Source: Tetracentron sinense (taxonomy: Eukaryota; Streptophyta; Magnoliopsida; Trochodendrales; Trochodendraceae). Taken from it: a stretch of 64,000 bases of DNA. Made by a program: the position numbers and the translations under genes. A model generated the notes under the pieces. The model had not been told where the DNA came from and made no database searches. It worked only from the letters and a program-made list of their open reading frames with translations. Positions 32,732-45,899 of this stretch are shown here, piece after piece (position 1 is the stretch's first letter; every line of letters begins with the position of its first letter). The DNA lies in contig CM026567.1 of the NCBI GenBank assembly GCA_015143295.1, positions 7,272,416 to 7,336,415 of the forward strand. The letters are read 5' to 3'.

Positions 32732-33084
32732 GACTTCAAATTCTCTCGAAGTTGTAAACCGACTCTTTGTCCCTACTCCCAAACGTCGCCGCCACGTGTC
32801 CTTATTTACACCCCTTTAACTGTGGTTAAGATTCACCCACCCCTAGCTTTACCTATCTACCCTTACTTTTTAGGAAAAAGATCAAATGTTTTTTAACCCT
32901 GGTTACAATTAACCTAACTCTTAGGGTTAAAAAAAATTCAATATTTTTTTCTAGAACCAAGGATAGTTTGGTGAACTCTAGGGGTGGGTGAATCTTAACC
33001 ATAATTAAGGGGTATCAATAGGACACGTGGCGACCTCATGGGCGTAACTGGAGTCCGGCTACAACTTAGAGAGAATTTCAAGTC
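32732..33084. mobile_element. Foldback MITE, family B, copy a
   Basis: The 353-bp unit has long terminal inverted repeats. The left end is GACTTCAAATTCTCTCGAAG, and the right end reverse-complemented is GACTTGAAATTCTCTCTAAG. Internal inverted blocks are TGGTTAAGATTCACCCACCC and its inverse, and CCACGTGTCC with GGACACGTGG. The flanks AAAAAACAC and AAAAAACAA are compatible with a 9-bp target duplication. Confidence 0.8.
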
Positions 33085-33162
33085 AAAAAACAAAGGCGGC
33101 ATGTGACATGTGACAAAAAAAAATTATTTTTTTAGCTCCGTTATTCAAACAGATCACTCGAG

Positions 33163-33390
33163 CATATGCTTGGGGAGAACAATAATACAATGTTGACATC
33201 TGTCCCAATTATAGTTTTTAACGGAAAAAAAAAACAAATTAGAATTATCTCTTCGAATTAGCAGTGAGCAGCTACGGTTAATGGGTAGGGATACAGTATA
33301 ATTGCTTAAGAGGTTTCTTTCAGGCGTGTACTTGAGGCGATCCCGTTTCTTTTTCTTGTTGAAATTCAATTGACGTTATTTGTTTCAAAG
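33163..33390. repeat. Second copy of the window-start segment
   Basis: This is the counterpart of 1-250 and of 43,994-44,215. It lies immediately after family-B MITE copy a and belongs to duplication unit 1. Confidence 0.75.
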
Positions 33391-33443
33391 TAGGACACTA
33401 ACAAACGAAATCTTTTAGCAACAGAAAAAATTCTTCTTTTTTT

Positions 33444-33560
33444 GCTGTGGATATCATTTACCTACTGGGGTGGGTCCTGAGTTGATCTTACTCACTTGCT
33501 ACGCTGTGGATATCATTTACCTACTGGGGTGGGTCCTGAGTTGATCTTCTCACTTGCTAC
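33444..33560. repeat. Tandem duplication of 58-59 bp
   Basis: Units 33,444-33,502 and 33,503-33,560 both begin GCTGTGGATATCATTTACC and end CACTTGCTAC. The matching place in unit 2 (about 44,277-44,334) has one copy only. Confidence 0.9.
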
Positions 33561-33563
33561 GCA

Positions 33564-33740
33564 GGATGAACCTTCGGGTTGTAGCCTAGTAGTCGAAGGA
33601 TAAATAACCCAGAGGTCTCGAGATCAAATCTGGGCTCCCCTCAACATCAGATGTATGGATTAGGGTTTTACCTATACATCACGTGAAACTGTCTTGAGAT
33701 CAGATAACCGACTTTACCAAAATGAGAAAAAGGACAGTAT
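33564..33740 (+). mobile_element. tRNA-derived SINE-like element, copy in unit 1
   Basis: The sequence has an A-box-like GTAGCCTAGTAGTCGAAGG, then a B-box-like GAGATCAAATCTGGG about 35 nt later, and ends in an A-rich run near 33,735. This is the head structure of plant tRNA-derived SINEs. The copy in unit 2 is at 44,338-44,515. No target duplication was established. Confidence 0.5.
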
Positions 33741-34984
33741 AGGAATTTTAAATAGTAAAATTTTACAAATTCTTAAGATTCAATTACATCACTACCTTAC
33801 CTATTCACGTATTACAAATATAATTAAAGACATTCTACTTAAACGAACAAACTGGTATTTGAGAGATAGATGAGTGCTAGCCGCTACTCTGAGTCTACTC
33901 TATTGGCCCATCAATCACCACAGGTCAATTTTGCAATTCTTAAAGCACTCTTCCACTAAAAAATGGATAGTTGGTTGCTGGAGGGTGAGAGTATTATTGA
34001 CTGAGAGTATAGGGCTAGCAATCCTCGAGATGACTACCCTTAAGGGGAAAGAGAACTTTCGGGTGGCAGGCCTTGAGGGACCCGCTTTAAGTCATGACAG
34101 TAGTAGATCATATAGTTCTGTTGGACGCACTTCAGCTTCTTTTCAACCCTCAGAGTCGAGGGCCTGGTCCCCCCAACCTTCCCTTGATGATGAACATGAT
34201 GATTTTCCGGCCGGACCACATCATGCATCCGATCCAAATTCCAGTATGAGGCTGTGAATGGCGCTTCGGTTCAGTCGGTCTTACGAGGCCACCCCTCGAA
34301 GCCAATTCCTCAGAACACCAAAGGCTCGAGTAAGGTTGCATCGGCTGGTTCTTAGGGTAGGGTACCCCTAATATCCTTCCGGCATTTCTAAAGACTCTAA
34401 TGGGTGTCCCGTCGACCGAGAAGCTGAAGCCATGTCAATTAATGTGGGAGTTATTTGGTGAAAACATACAAGAAAAAAGAGATTAATTGAGTTGAGCTCC
34501 ACTTCAATGCGCTTCACGCTGCATGAAGCCGAGCTGCCCTTTTTACACTATGAGCATGGCATGTTCGTAATTATTGAGCTCTACAGAGGTAATTGTGCAA
34601 CACACACCAAATTACAGATTGCCACTCTAATAGTGTAGCCCTCCCTCTCCCATGAACCTAATCCTAATGTTGGTGGGAATCCATCTGAGGTCTCTGGTAC
34701 AACACCAAGAAACTTTACCATCGAAACTAACTGACACCAATGTTCATGAGAGCCTTTAGGCTTCTTGCCCCATGACTCCAGGAGCAGTGCTAGTGTGAAG
34801 TGTGAACACACATCCCGTGTCATTGCCTGACACCCGCAAAGTAGTTGTGAGTGAAAAGTATTAACTAGTAGTTGTGCGTGAAGAGTATTAACTTTGGACG
34901 TGTCATGCAAGGACACGGATCCGTTTGTCATGTACATGACTCATGTCACTAGTGCTAGTATTCCTCCTTTTTGTGACTCATGTC

Positions 34985-35170
34985 CACTAACTTTCGGACT
35001 TTGCTACTCCCCCTTAGGGCCAAGACCCACCGAGACCATGCTTTAAGAGAGCGGATTTTGATGGAACCATTTCATATGGTGGGTTTACCTGAAATCCCTG
35101 CTTTCTTAGAGTATGGTCTCGGTGGTCTCCGGCCCTAAGAGGCTTAGGGTCTCAAAGCTTTATCCTCATC
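34985..35170. mobile_element. Foldback MITE, family C, in XTH-1 intron 2
   Basis: The left arm has CACCGAGACCATGCTTTAAG and the right arm AGAGTATGGTCTCGGTGGTC. Flanking GGACTTTGCTA resembles the ends of the MITEs at 52,743-53,081. A matching relic is in unit 2 at about 49,975-50,115, so it predates the duplication. Confidence 0.55.
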
Positions 35171-36361
35171 AATAGAAGGCTTTGCTGGTCATAAGAGGCT
35201 AGATTTTGCTAGCCTCATTCTCTCTTAGGCGTTCTCTTCTTTTTGGAGAGGATTTTGGACAGCCCAAAACTGCGGATAAACAAAATCTTTTGTCTTCTTA
35301 CCCTAAAAAGGAAAGAATGAATAGAAGAGAGTGGGGCTAACACTCCCCAATTCCCATCCTTTTTCTATATTGTATGCAAGTTAGTCTGTTAGCACGCCAT
35401 CCAATTAAAACATCGGCGGACAACAATTAAGGTCTATAAGATGAGATCCCTAAAATATCCTTCTCTTAGAATAGAATCAAAGAATCAGTAGCATTTTGTG
35501 CACGTATTTTTTAGAGAAATAATTTCCCACTACCCTCTTCCCATTTTTTTTTTAATTAGCTATTAACAGGAATAGGTATATCTAGGGATCCTCTAATTGC
35601 CAATTCAGTCACTTTAGTCCTCCAAGCTGCAATCCAAATGATACTATCTCGTATCGCGATCCAAGTAGCGTCGACACCTTTGGGCCGTCAGTTGCATCAA
35701 TAGAACTTGTGAGTGGCCTTGGAAGGAGCCCAGTATCCTATCTAGTATTGAGAGGTCATTCCACAGTTTATTTACTTTGATGTATTTTATATCTCTCGTG
35801 AAGCTAATGGAACTTTTATATTTATGTTATATCCCTCATGAAGCTAATAGAACTGTTGATATTTTTATCAAAATTCTGTTTAAATCCAGGAGAATCAATC
35901 AATATCCTAATTTTGTATAAATCCCGGAGAGATCAATCAATATCCTAAAGTTTCCAGAGAGCTAAGTAAAATTGTTATCGAGCATCCCTCTGATTGTTCC
36001 TTTGGTCCATGTAATTCTCTCATCCTTTTTTTTCAATGTAGATCGGGGTCTGCCTAAACCCAGCTTTTCTCCCCGAAAAAAAAAAAAGTGTCACTTTAAT
36101 TATTCTGAAATTTGTAAAAATTCCCTATTTGTCCTGCCTTTAGAATTCCGGCATATGGGTAGGAAGGGAAAAAGAAGGGAGAAGGGAATAAAGAATTGGC
36201 TGTTCGGAATGAACCAGAGATAGAACCATTGCTCTCTGTTACCCTTCCCTTGTGTATAAACGTTGGTGTGAAGCATATAAGGCTCCCCACTAGCATTCCC
36301 CAGAAACTCAAAATCTATCTCATCAAGCATCGGCCCTTGCGAAGATAGCTGCAGATCATCA

Positions 36362-39300
36362 TGTTAGTTTTATTGGATCTAGCCAATCAATATTCAAGAA
36401 TCACATACCTGGTCGGCCATTGAAAGTAGAGAATAAAACCTTGATTGTCGATGACGATGAAGCACACGGTCTTCAGATTCCATGACTCCTTAGCCCTCGA
36501 TGAGGAAGATGCTTTTCTTTCTGCAAGCTTTCTTAGGAGTTGGATCTGTGACCGTTAGCCTATAAGTATTGTGTATACTTAGGGTTTAGGTCATTAGAAT
36601 CCTAACCCTCAAGAGACTATAGACCATCCTTATAACCTGATATACTTAATTAATGCATAAACCACCACTGTTTGGCTACAACTAAAACCTTAACAGAGTA
36701 GACTTTATCCGGGTTTGGACTATGAACATTGCCAAGACCATAAACCTTATAGAAAATTTACATTCTCCCCTTGGTCTGCAATGATCATCAAAAGAGAAAA
36801 CATTTTACTTATGCGAAAAATTCTTTTAAAATGACTTTCCCAGATAAACGACTCAATTTTGAAAACAACAGACGTGTGGCCACACTGAAAACATACTCCA
36901 GGTAGTCAAGCCAATATACTTAAATGTGGTGAACAAAACCTAGACAAATGAAAACACTAAACGGATCACGGAGGCCATCATATCAATACTATGACATGAC
37001 ACCATTCCATGGTCACTATACTAGTATCCTCATTTTCCATGGTTTCAAGCATTATATCCTTATAATGTGCTGACCTCACACATTCCAAAATTCGATCCTC
37101 AAAATTTGCCTAGGTCATTAATCTGCAAATTTAAAACACCATTTAACACAAAATGGAAATGCAGAGTGATGCATCGCTATATCATTCTGATTAGAACAAA
37201 TTAATAGGCAAATCTCAATAATTGTAGTAGAGAACTTTTTGTCTTAACCAAAATGCTAGCAACATACTCCCACTAACCAAATGAATCTAAGCTGTTTTTT
37301 AGTCTCATTTTTAAGACAAGCTCCAACAATACATTATGATTCAATTTCATGATTAATGGTTCAAACACCTTATGTTCTCTAACCTTCTCTCTTACAACAA
37401 GACACCTTACGCCCATGTGTTTGGACTAACTTTAAGTCTTATTGTTTTGAGAAAAGTAAACTAATGTAGAATTAATCCAACGGCCCGGTAATAAAACTGA
37501 AGACCTAGAGCCCTAAGATAAAACTCCACAATCACATAACTTGTTCAAAAACCTTATAACAAGTCATGTATCCTTCCTGCCTAGTCAACGATTCATACTG
37601 AAAAGCATTATATTTTTCATTAGATAGCAATATCACAGCCAATAGGAATAAAACCCAATGTCGACTACTTGATGTTCAGACGTCCAGCACAATCTGAACC
37701 TAAATACCCGATAACCTGATGGGTATCAGTACCATTATATATGTGAGCCAATATTCTTTAATCTTCTGTAATTACTCTATAACCATCTTAATGGTTTAAC
37801 ATTCAAATATTCACAGCTAAAATAGGAACTTTATTTAACTGCATGAGATATATTCGAACGAGTGAAGACCTGTTTATACATAAACTCTTCAATCGAAGTG
37901 TAACAATAAAACTTTATAACACAGTTTTTAACCTAAGTCTTAGGACACTTTAACAAGTCAACCTGTAATTCATAATACATATTTCTCTTAGGAGCTTAAT
38001 ATGAATATCATCATCCTTAGAACTTTCTCAATAAAAGTTTTTTGTGACAGTTCCAAGAGGTCATGAGAAACGAGTAGAGATTTATAATAGTGAACCTAAA
38101 TGACACATCTCTGAATTCTTAATGTCACAATTCTATGATATATCATTAGAATAACTTTCTCCCACTGACCTTAATGTTGATGTAATCAACTATATGTTCA
38201 CCCTAAAATCGAAAGAAGTATTCACTTGATTGTCTGCTCAAAACCTTATGCAAACTTCCTAAGCTTACAAACTTAATACTCATTATCTTCTTTCTAAGAA
38301 TCTTTTATCATTTTATATAATCTCCTTATAAAGAACGTTGAGTAGAACATTCTTCTAATGTTTATTAGATATAACTCTATTAAGTTTAAAATATTACTTT
38401 TCTTCATGGATTTCATATTATAATCAACATAATACTTCCCCTATCCTGATGAAAAGTAATATATCATCCTTATTCTCAAAATAAGTACTAACTTTTGAGG
38501 TAATGTACAAGATCATTAGATTTGTATCTCTTCTCTTTAAGACATCATCAAACATGTCTTATCTTCTGACGAAACAAATTAGACCGAAGGGAGACAATAG
38601 CACTTCAAAACTTTATATGATGACCATCAACTATATCAAAATAAGAAACTTTAGGTGTGACACAACATCACTTCTTTAAGCCAATTGATAGACTGAAGTA
38701 TGGCTATCCTTAAACTTAATAGTTAGAGACTTTATACTCCACTGTTATCGCCATTTTTTTTTTTTTAACATTTCACATTTTTAATCTCAAATATGTGAGT
38801 GTTTCGAGAGGGACTAGATGATATATATATTCCTTAATTTCTTTGTATGTCTATAAAGAAGCAATTTAGTTTCTTGAAATTTTCCTCGTTTTAAACACTT
38901 AATGGGTCTTGAATATTACTTTATGAGGAACTTAATTTGAAATATAGAACATAACCTTTAGAGTATTTCCATATAGGAATGCTAGCATAAATGAATAATT
39001 GTTCATGACTTTTGACAAATGGTTTTCGCTTTCAATTGTTCATTATGTTCTTAAATGATTAAATCATTTTAAGTATCTCATAATCTTGAAGATACTAAGT
39101 AAACAACCTTTAATCTTTACTTTTGTTATATTTCACAACTTAGATCTTTCTACTGAGAAGATAATGAACTTTATCTTTATGGACCATAAAAAAATCTGGA
39201 CTTTTGATATCTATATATATTATATATATTTAATGAAACATCTTTATACCTCATGAAAAGTGGAAAAATATTACAAATATATGTATCATTTTTGTATTTG

Positions 39301-42300
39301 TATTTTAGAGAAATTCTTTGAAGTCTTTAAATTTCCTTTAGTTAATGCTATCAAGCAAATCTTCATATTGAAATTGTTACATTTCAAAATTACTTTATCG
39401 TATCACTTTAAATACATTATTAAAATATTATTTTTAATGTAATGTATTTTCACTTTACAAACCATGAATTTTAATAATATAACGCATTAAAAAATTGATA
39501 AAGAAATGATCCCCTTACCAAATTAAATTAAAAACTTGTGAATATTAGCTTTAATCTATATTTCTTTACCAATGATTTCTCTCAATCTTCTATATTTTAG
39601 ATTTTAATGAATCTCTAAAAGATATTACATATGTGAACTAGTGTTCCAGGATTAATTCACAATTATTATTATATGAAACATCATCTGTAAATGCCTCAAA
39701 ACTATATCATAGTTAACCACTTATCACCTTATGGCCTTTTTAGACTTTAATATTACAATTCATTTTCCTCCCGACCCATATGGAGGTGAATTTATTTATT
39801 TTTACCCACTTTCATTTTATGTACTTTAGGTTAATTACAGATTAGTTAACTACACAGAGAATATTCAAACATAAACTGCAACATCAACTTTATGTTGACC
39901 ATTATCCCAATTGAATTCATATTTGCAATCTTTATTTAGGATGTTTCATGAACTCTAATGTATTCATCATATCAAACATAAGTCAATTGACTTAGATAAA
40001 CCTTATGATTCTCAAATAATGTAAATTGAACATTTCACCTTATCAAATAATACCTTATATAATATTAGAGAATCTTTCATCCTTAAAATGACTAAATCTT
40101 AGTCTAGTTTTCAAAGGTCAGCTTAACCTAATATTTTCAGCGCCCATAGAGTAACAATTACCTTAAGAGAAGATTTAATTTCTGTATATAAATAATAGGG
40201 TTCACATAAAGGTTTGCATCTTAATATCCTTATGCATGAACCATTATCCTTATTTCATGCTCTTATTGATACAAAAAACACATCTGACTGATGGGGTATC
40301 AGTCAGACAACCTAGAGTGACTGTAATTATAAATACATCCTTTGGTGAGATAGTCATTTGCATCATCACACTCCCTCCTTTGGGCTGAGAATGCAACATG
40401 CAATTAACTCATTCCTTTGGTGAATTAATTTCACCACAAGACAAGCCAATCATGAACACTACAAATTTCAAAAACTTTAAGCCTTTGGGCCTAAACTCCT
40501 CTAGTCTGCAATGTCACACCAACCTTCCTGCTCCATTTGAATTGTACAAGATGATGACCCACCTTTGGGCTTGATCACCACCCTATAACAATCAAACGCA
40601 AAACCTTATGGCACTCCCTTTTCAGTATATAGCAAATAATCATAATCATGCATATTTAAACGTCACCCAAATTTTCCTGATCGAGACCACTTTGGTGACT
40701 AACACGACCATTTCAATCTGGTTGATTCCAAATAAGGAATTGCCTAAAATTCCATACCCCAAGGAATTAGTGATTGTTTAAATAAGCAGCATCAATTAAC
40801 ATTATAACATATTACAAAATCTTTATGAGTATCATCCAAAACTTTACATGCATATTAGGCTCACTAATCCCGTCATCCACATGGTATTAAATTAAAAGAA
40901 TATAATTTAAAATATGCATTAGAAAAACACAACAATAATGCAATTCATGAATTTTAAAAATAAAATTCAGTTTTATACAAGCAATCATCATACATTTAAG
41001 GTCTTGAACTTCAATTAATTTGTTGAACAAAATATATCATGCACATTATACTAAGTAGTCATGCTCATATATGTTGAAAACATAAAAAACATGTCTTAGC
41101 CTCAAACATTCGTTTTGGGAAAATACTTTACATCCAAAAATATTACATCCAAGTGTGCAATCAATAGGTGTCTGAAGTCTATAAGAGTTAACAACTATAT
41201 TGGGTGTTATTCTGAATGCCAAAAAACTTAATCATGTGCTCACCCCTATACCCAATACAATAGGGATACCTTAGGCCTCTTTTAGAGTCATTTAGTGGCT
41301 ACTTTATGCTTGGAAAACCTTGAAAGGGTAAGTAATTGACCAAATATACTTGATAAGTGGCACAAGGGTTGTTTGTAATCTAGAAGGCTATCTATAGTGC
41401 CCAAAAACTAGAATAAATATCATAATTATGCCAAACAAACCCCATATATATACTAGATATACTTTAATAGTGATCTAAGAGCTACTTTAGGTTTGAAAAG
41501 CTTTCCGGAGTTCCGAAATTGCAAATTAGGCATCAAAGATAGGTCAAAAAATTGAAAAATAGCCTTATTTGAGCATTTAATGCCATAAAAGTCCTCTACA
41601 GAGGAAACATTAACTAAAATAGCCCCCATAATAAGGTTCTACAGGCAAAATTAGGTCAGGGGGCATAGGACACGCGCAAATAGCGTGTCGGACACGCCAA
41701 CACGCGTAGGGATATGAGAATGATTACTGGAGTGTGCGTCACGCGCGGATGTATGCGATTCACGCGCAGAAACAGCGCTTCACGCGCGGGCGTGCCTATC
41801 ACGCGCGGTCTGCTAGTCACGTGCGCGCGGTTCGACGGGATCACGCGGTTCGGTCCAGGGCGTAGCTCGGTCCGATCGAACCAGTCCGGTCCAGAGAACC
41901 GGTCGGGTCTTATTCGGGTCAGATTTCATCCATCCTGGTCGGTTCTGGCCCCAAGGACTGGTCCATAAGGTTCGGGTCACAGGGTCGGGTTGACCCTCGT
42001 GACCCTGTCTTCTTCACCCGAACAGTTTTTTTTTTTTTTTAAAACCCTAATGCCGTTTACTATATCCATTCTTTTGGGGACCCTACCGGCCACCAATCCG
42101 ACTGTCGCCGATGCCAAATTGACGGCATGACTCCGGTGACCAAAACCATGCCACCGGCAGCCTACTCCGGCGAGGGACGGCGGCAGATCGCCATCCAAAA
42201 GAAATCGGCCAAAAACCTTTTTTTTTTTTTTTTTTTTTTTTAAATCGATGGTTTCTCTTGCTGCCCTCTTTCTCGCAAAAAGGAGAGGGGAAAACCCCTC

Positions 42301-43056
42301 TACCAACCATACCATCTTTTCATTAGTGAAAAGGGTCCGGATCTATCCTCCTGAACATTAACATCAGGCAAAAATCATGGTTGTTCAAGCCACTGCTGTT
42401 TGGGGAAAACTTAAAACCCAAATTTTAAGGACCCGAATCCAAAATACGGCGGTTCATGGAGAATCATCAAGGATAGTGATGTCTTGAGCAATTGGATCAA
42501 CCAATAGGTTACAACAATGGATTTCACACGGAACACCAGTAAAACTTTATGCACAATATTAATGGCAGAAAATTAATCCAAAAAAAAAAAAATTGCAATC
42601 CTTATGGAATCTTGAATATGATTGAGCAACAAGGCTCTGATACCACATGTTAGTTTTATTGGATCTGGCCAATCAATATTCATGAATCACATACCTGTGT
42701 CAGCCATTGAAAGTAGAGAGTAAAACCTTTGATTGTCGATGACGATGAAGCACACGGTCTTCAGATTCCATGACTCCTTAGCTCTCGATGGGGAAGATGT
42801 TTTTCTTTCTGCAGGCTTTTTCTTAGGAGTTGGATCTGGGACCAATATCATATAAGTATTACGTATATTTAGGGTTTAGGTCATTAGAATCCTAACCCAT
42901 CAAGAAGACTATAGACCATCCTTATAACCCGATTATACTTAATTAGTGCATAAACCACAGCTGTTGGCTACAACTGAAACCTTAACTGGAGTAGACTTTA
43001 TCCAGGTTTGGACTATGAACATTGCCAAGACCATAAACCTTATAGAAAATCTTACA
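36362..43056 (-). mobile_element. Decayed Copia LTR retrotransposon in XTH-1 intron 1 (6.7 kb)
   Basis: LTRs at 36,362-36,762 (401 bp) and 42,648-43,056 (409 bp) begin TGTTAG and end TTACA. They are flanked by CATCA at 36,357-36,361 and 43,057-43,061. Orientation is minus: the primer-binding site TGGTATCAGAGCC lies at 42,633-42,645, next to the right-hand LTR, and a polypurine tract (AAGGGGAGAA) lies at 36,763-36,772. Coding sequence is eroded, but minus-strand Copia RT/RNase H relics remain: LSQKTFIEKVL near 38,011-38,052, TRSNISHAV near 37,840-37,865, and a GYLGSDCAG segment near 37,690-37,715. The order (RNase H nearest the 3' LTR) fits Copia. Confidence 0.88.
41655..42330. other. GC-rich leader segment of the Copia element with spaced CACGCGC motifs
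   Basis: Between the primer-binding site and the eroded coding region, the element changes from AT-rich to GC-rich. TCACGCGC or close variants recur about every 19-24 bp at 41,747-41,850, followed by GGTCC/GGTCGGGTC-rich sequence. Poly-T tracts at 42,025-42,040 and 42,218-42,241 flank a block with ACCGGCCACC and CACCGGCAGC. No ORF there is convincing. Confidence 0.6.
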
Positions 43057-43117
43057 CATCAAATATATAGTATGTAAGAAAATAAAAAAGAACACAAAGT
43101 CGAACATTAGGATAACA

Positions 43118-43332
43118 GCTGCTGAGCCGGCCAAGCCATTTGGAGGCCTAATTCGAGTATTCTAAATGAGGGTTTTTTTAAATTAGATTCGTTATAAAAT
43201 GGGAATTTTTTAAGGTTTTCTTTTCATTAAATCAGGTTCATAAAACCATCAAAGCCATGCTTAGGAGCCTTCTTTTTTTGGGGCGTAAAGCGGGGGCTTT
43301 GATGGCTTAATGGACAGGCCAGCCCTGACAGA
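43118..43332. mobile_element. Short insertion in XTH-1 intron 1, probable non-autonomous hAT-like MITE
   Basis: Compared with the 94-bp intron 1 of XTH copy 2, about 200 bp are added here. The left end TGAGCCGGCCAAGCCAT and the right end reverse-complemented, CAGGGCTGGCCTGTCCAT, are imperfect inverted repeats. The target duplication is unclear. Confidence 0.45.
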
Positions 43333-43522
43333 GTGTTGGAGGGTCTTACGTAGTAGGCGGTAACGGTGCCGGCGGAGTTTCCAGGCACTACTCTGATCTG
43401 GATGTCGATCTTTCCAAAGAGATATTCTTGTTTGGATTGAAATCCGGCGCCGGAGACTTTATCAAGAGAGAGCTGGAGAAGAAGGCCGTTTTTTGATACT
43501 TTGGCTCGTTTAAAGGAACGAG

Positions 43523-43856
43523 GACTTCAAATTCTCTCAAGTTGTAAACCGACTCTTTGTCCCTAAGGTCTCACGTGTCCCTATTTACAACCCTTAACTG
43601 TGGTTAAGATTCAACCATCCCTAGCTTTACCTATCTACCTTACTTTTTTAGGAAAATATCAATGATTTTTAACCCTGGTTACAATTAACTAACTCGTAGG
43701 GTTAAAAAAAATTCATATTTTTTTCTAAAAGCCAAGGATAGTTTGGTGAACCTAGGCGTGGATGAATCTTAAATAATTAAGGGGTATCAATAGGGACACG
43801 TGGCGATCTCATGGGCGTAACCGGAGTCCGGCTACAACTTGAGAGAATTCCGAGTC
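43523..43856. mobile_element. Foldback MITE, family B, copy b (between the XTH copies)
   Basis: The 334-bp copy has the same ends as copy a (GACTTCAAATTCTCTC on the left). It abuts the truncated exon 1 of XTH-1 on one side and the downstream flank of XTH-2 on the other, marking the junction of the tandem duplication. Confidence 0.8.
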
Positions 43857-43993
43857 AAAAAACAGAGGCAACAAATTTCAGTTTTTTTTTTTTTTTGGAA
43901 GGTAATATTACCTGGTTTTTTCTGCACCCTCTGTTGTGACATGTGACAAAAAAAATTATATTTTTAGCTCCGTTATTGAAACAGATCACTCGA

Positions 43994-44215
43994 GCATATG
44001 TTTGGGAGAACAATAATACTATTGTGACATCTGTCCCAACTTGTTGTTTTTACGGGGAAACAAACAAATTAGCATTAGCGCTTAGATTAGCAGTGAGCAG
44101 CTACGGTTAATGGGTAGGGATACAGTATAATTGCTTAAGAGGTTTCTTTCAGGAGTGCTTGAGGCGATCCCGTTTCTTTTTCTTATTGAAATTCAATTCA
44201 CGTTATTTGTTTTCA
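43994..44215. repeat. Third copy of the window-start segment
   Basis: This is the counterpart of 33,163-33,390 within duplication unit 2, with small indels. Confidence 0.75.
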
Positions 44216-44337
44216 AAGTAGGAAACCAACAAACGAAGTCTTTAGCAACAGAAAAAAAAAAATTCTTTTTTTTTTTGCTGTGGATATAATTTACCTATTG
44301 TGAGGGTCCGAAGTTGATCTTACTCACTTGCTACACA

Positions 44338-44515
44338 GGATGAACCTTCGGGTGTAGCCTAGTAGTCGAAGGACAAATCATAAACCCGGAGGTCTCAAGA
44401 TCAAATCTAGGCTCCCCTCAACATCGGATGTATGGGTTGGGGTAAAAAAAAAAAATTAGTCTTGGGATCAAGATACCCACGTTTACAAAAAATGAGAAAA
44501 AGGATAGTAGTAGGA
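44338..44515 (+). mobile_element. tRNA-derived SINE-like element, copy in unit 2
   Basis: It has the same head as 33,564 (GTAGCCTAGTAGTCGAAGG, GAGATCAAATCTAGG) and lies at the same relative place, so it was present before the duplication. Confidence 0.5.
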
Positions 44516-45344
44516 ACTTTAAATAGTAAAATTTTACAAATTCTTAAGATGCAAATTACATAACAACCTTACCTATTTACTAAAAATATAATTAAAGAAT
44601 TCTACTTAAACGAAATGGTATTTGAGAACAAATAAATTAATGATATTCTACTGAAACGAACTGGTAATTGAGAGATAGATGGTACTAGCCTACTCTGAGT
44701 CTACCTTATTCTGACCCTCAATCAACCACACTTGTATTTTGCAATGATTAAAGCACTCTCACCAAAAAAGTGGAGGGGTGAGAGTATGAGTTGACTGAGA
44801 ATATATAGGGCTAGCAATCCTCGAGATGACCACCCTTAAGGGGAAAAGAGAACATTCGGGTGGCAGACCTTGAGGGAACCGCTTTAGGTCATGAGAGTAG
44901 TAGATCATATAGTTCACTGGACCCACTTCAGCTTCTTTCACCCTCAAAATCGAGGGCCTGGTCCCACCACCTTCCCTTTGATGATGAACATGACGTTTTT
45001 CCGGCCGACCACATGCACGCATCCGATCAAAAATTCCGATAAGTTACTATGAATGGCGTTTGTGTCCAGTCGGTCTTGACGAGGCCACCCCTCGTGGCCC
45101 ATTCCTCAGCACACCAAAGGCTCGAGTAAAGTCGCATCCGGTTCTTGGGTAGGGTACCCCTAATCCTTCCGCGTTTCTAAAGACTCTAATGGGTGTCCCG
45201 TCGACCGAGAAGCTGAAACCATGTCAAGTAAATGTGGGAATTATTTGGTGCAAACATACAAGAAAAAAGGAGATTAATTGAGTCGGAGCTCTGCTTCAAT
45301 GCGCTTCACAGCATTGAAGCGGAGTTGCCCTTTTTACCATGGTA

Positions 45345-45665
45345 TAAAATTTCGCGAAATTTCGGTCTCGACAAGGGTACCCGATATCGAAACGGGTGAA
45401 TTCGGGTGAGCAAATTTCGGTCGAAATTTCCGAAATTTCGGGCGAAATTTCTTTTTCCAATATCTCGTGATTTCGCCCGAAAATTTACCTACCACCGTCT
45501 GATTTCGTTGAGATTTCGCGATATGGGAGACGATATTTCGAAATTTCGGGATTTCGGACGACCACAATTTGATTTCGGCCGAGATTGACCGAAATCAACG
45601 AAATTTTCGATATTTTTTCCAAAAAAACCAAAATTAATGAGATTTCGCCCGAAATTTCGAGATAA
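45345..45665. repeat. Left subterminal array of ATTTCG motifs of the hAT element
   Basis: More than fifteen ATTTCG or CGAAAT hexamers occur in both orientations, many joined as GAAATTTCGG or CGAAATTTCG palindromes. A matching but shorter array lies at 49,325-49,500. In hAT elements such subterminal motifs bind transposase. Confidence 0.75.
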
Positions 45666-45899
45666 ATTCAGAATATTCTTAGAATATTCTGAGCCTATTA
45701 ATGATTAATAATTTTTTTTTTAAAATAAAAAAAAAAAAAATTCCAAAAATATCCTCCTCTATTTACCTATAAATACCCCCCCCCCTCTACCATATTCTCA
45801 CCAATTTCTTCTTCTTCTTTTCTTACTTAGTAGTTTGTTATTTAGTTACAAGTTTTTAATCTTCTGTAGTTCTTACTTCTTAGACTCTTAATTTAGAAT

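Larger units (their letters stand above)
34040..43506 (-). pseudogene. XTH copy 1, 5'-truncated, split by a Copia element
   Basis: Three exons of a xyloglucan endotransglucosylase/hydrolase, a secreted GH16 enzyme that cuts and rejoins wall xyloglucan. Exon 1 (43,350-43,506) keeps only the part from RAKVSKNG to GTVTAYY. The ATG and signal peptide are missing where MITE b abuts. Exon 2 (about 36,200-36,348) has the catalytic DEIDFEFLG, but with Leu for the usual preceding His, and a deletion of about 40 nt removes its end and the donor. Exon 3 (34,423 down to 34,040) keeps [26 protein letters not shown] and, after a shift, NYMIYYCHDLKR-PQGLPPE. Intron 1 holds a 6.7-kb Copia element and a 0.2-kb insertion. 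It is non-functional as it stands. Confidence 0.88.

Noticed and set aside
33874-34257. A 127-codon plus-strand ORF.
   Set aside because: It is antisense to exon 3 of XTH copy 1. The minus strand carries the conserved XTH residues.
41740-41860. Spaced CACGCGC words considered as a CRISPR-like array.
   Set aside because: The repeat is only 7-8 bp, the spacing varies, and the context is the leader of a plant Copia element.
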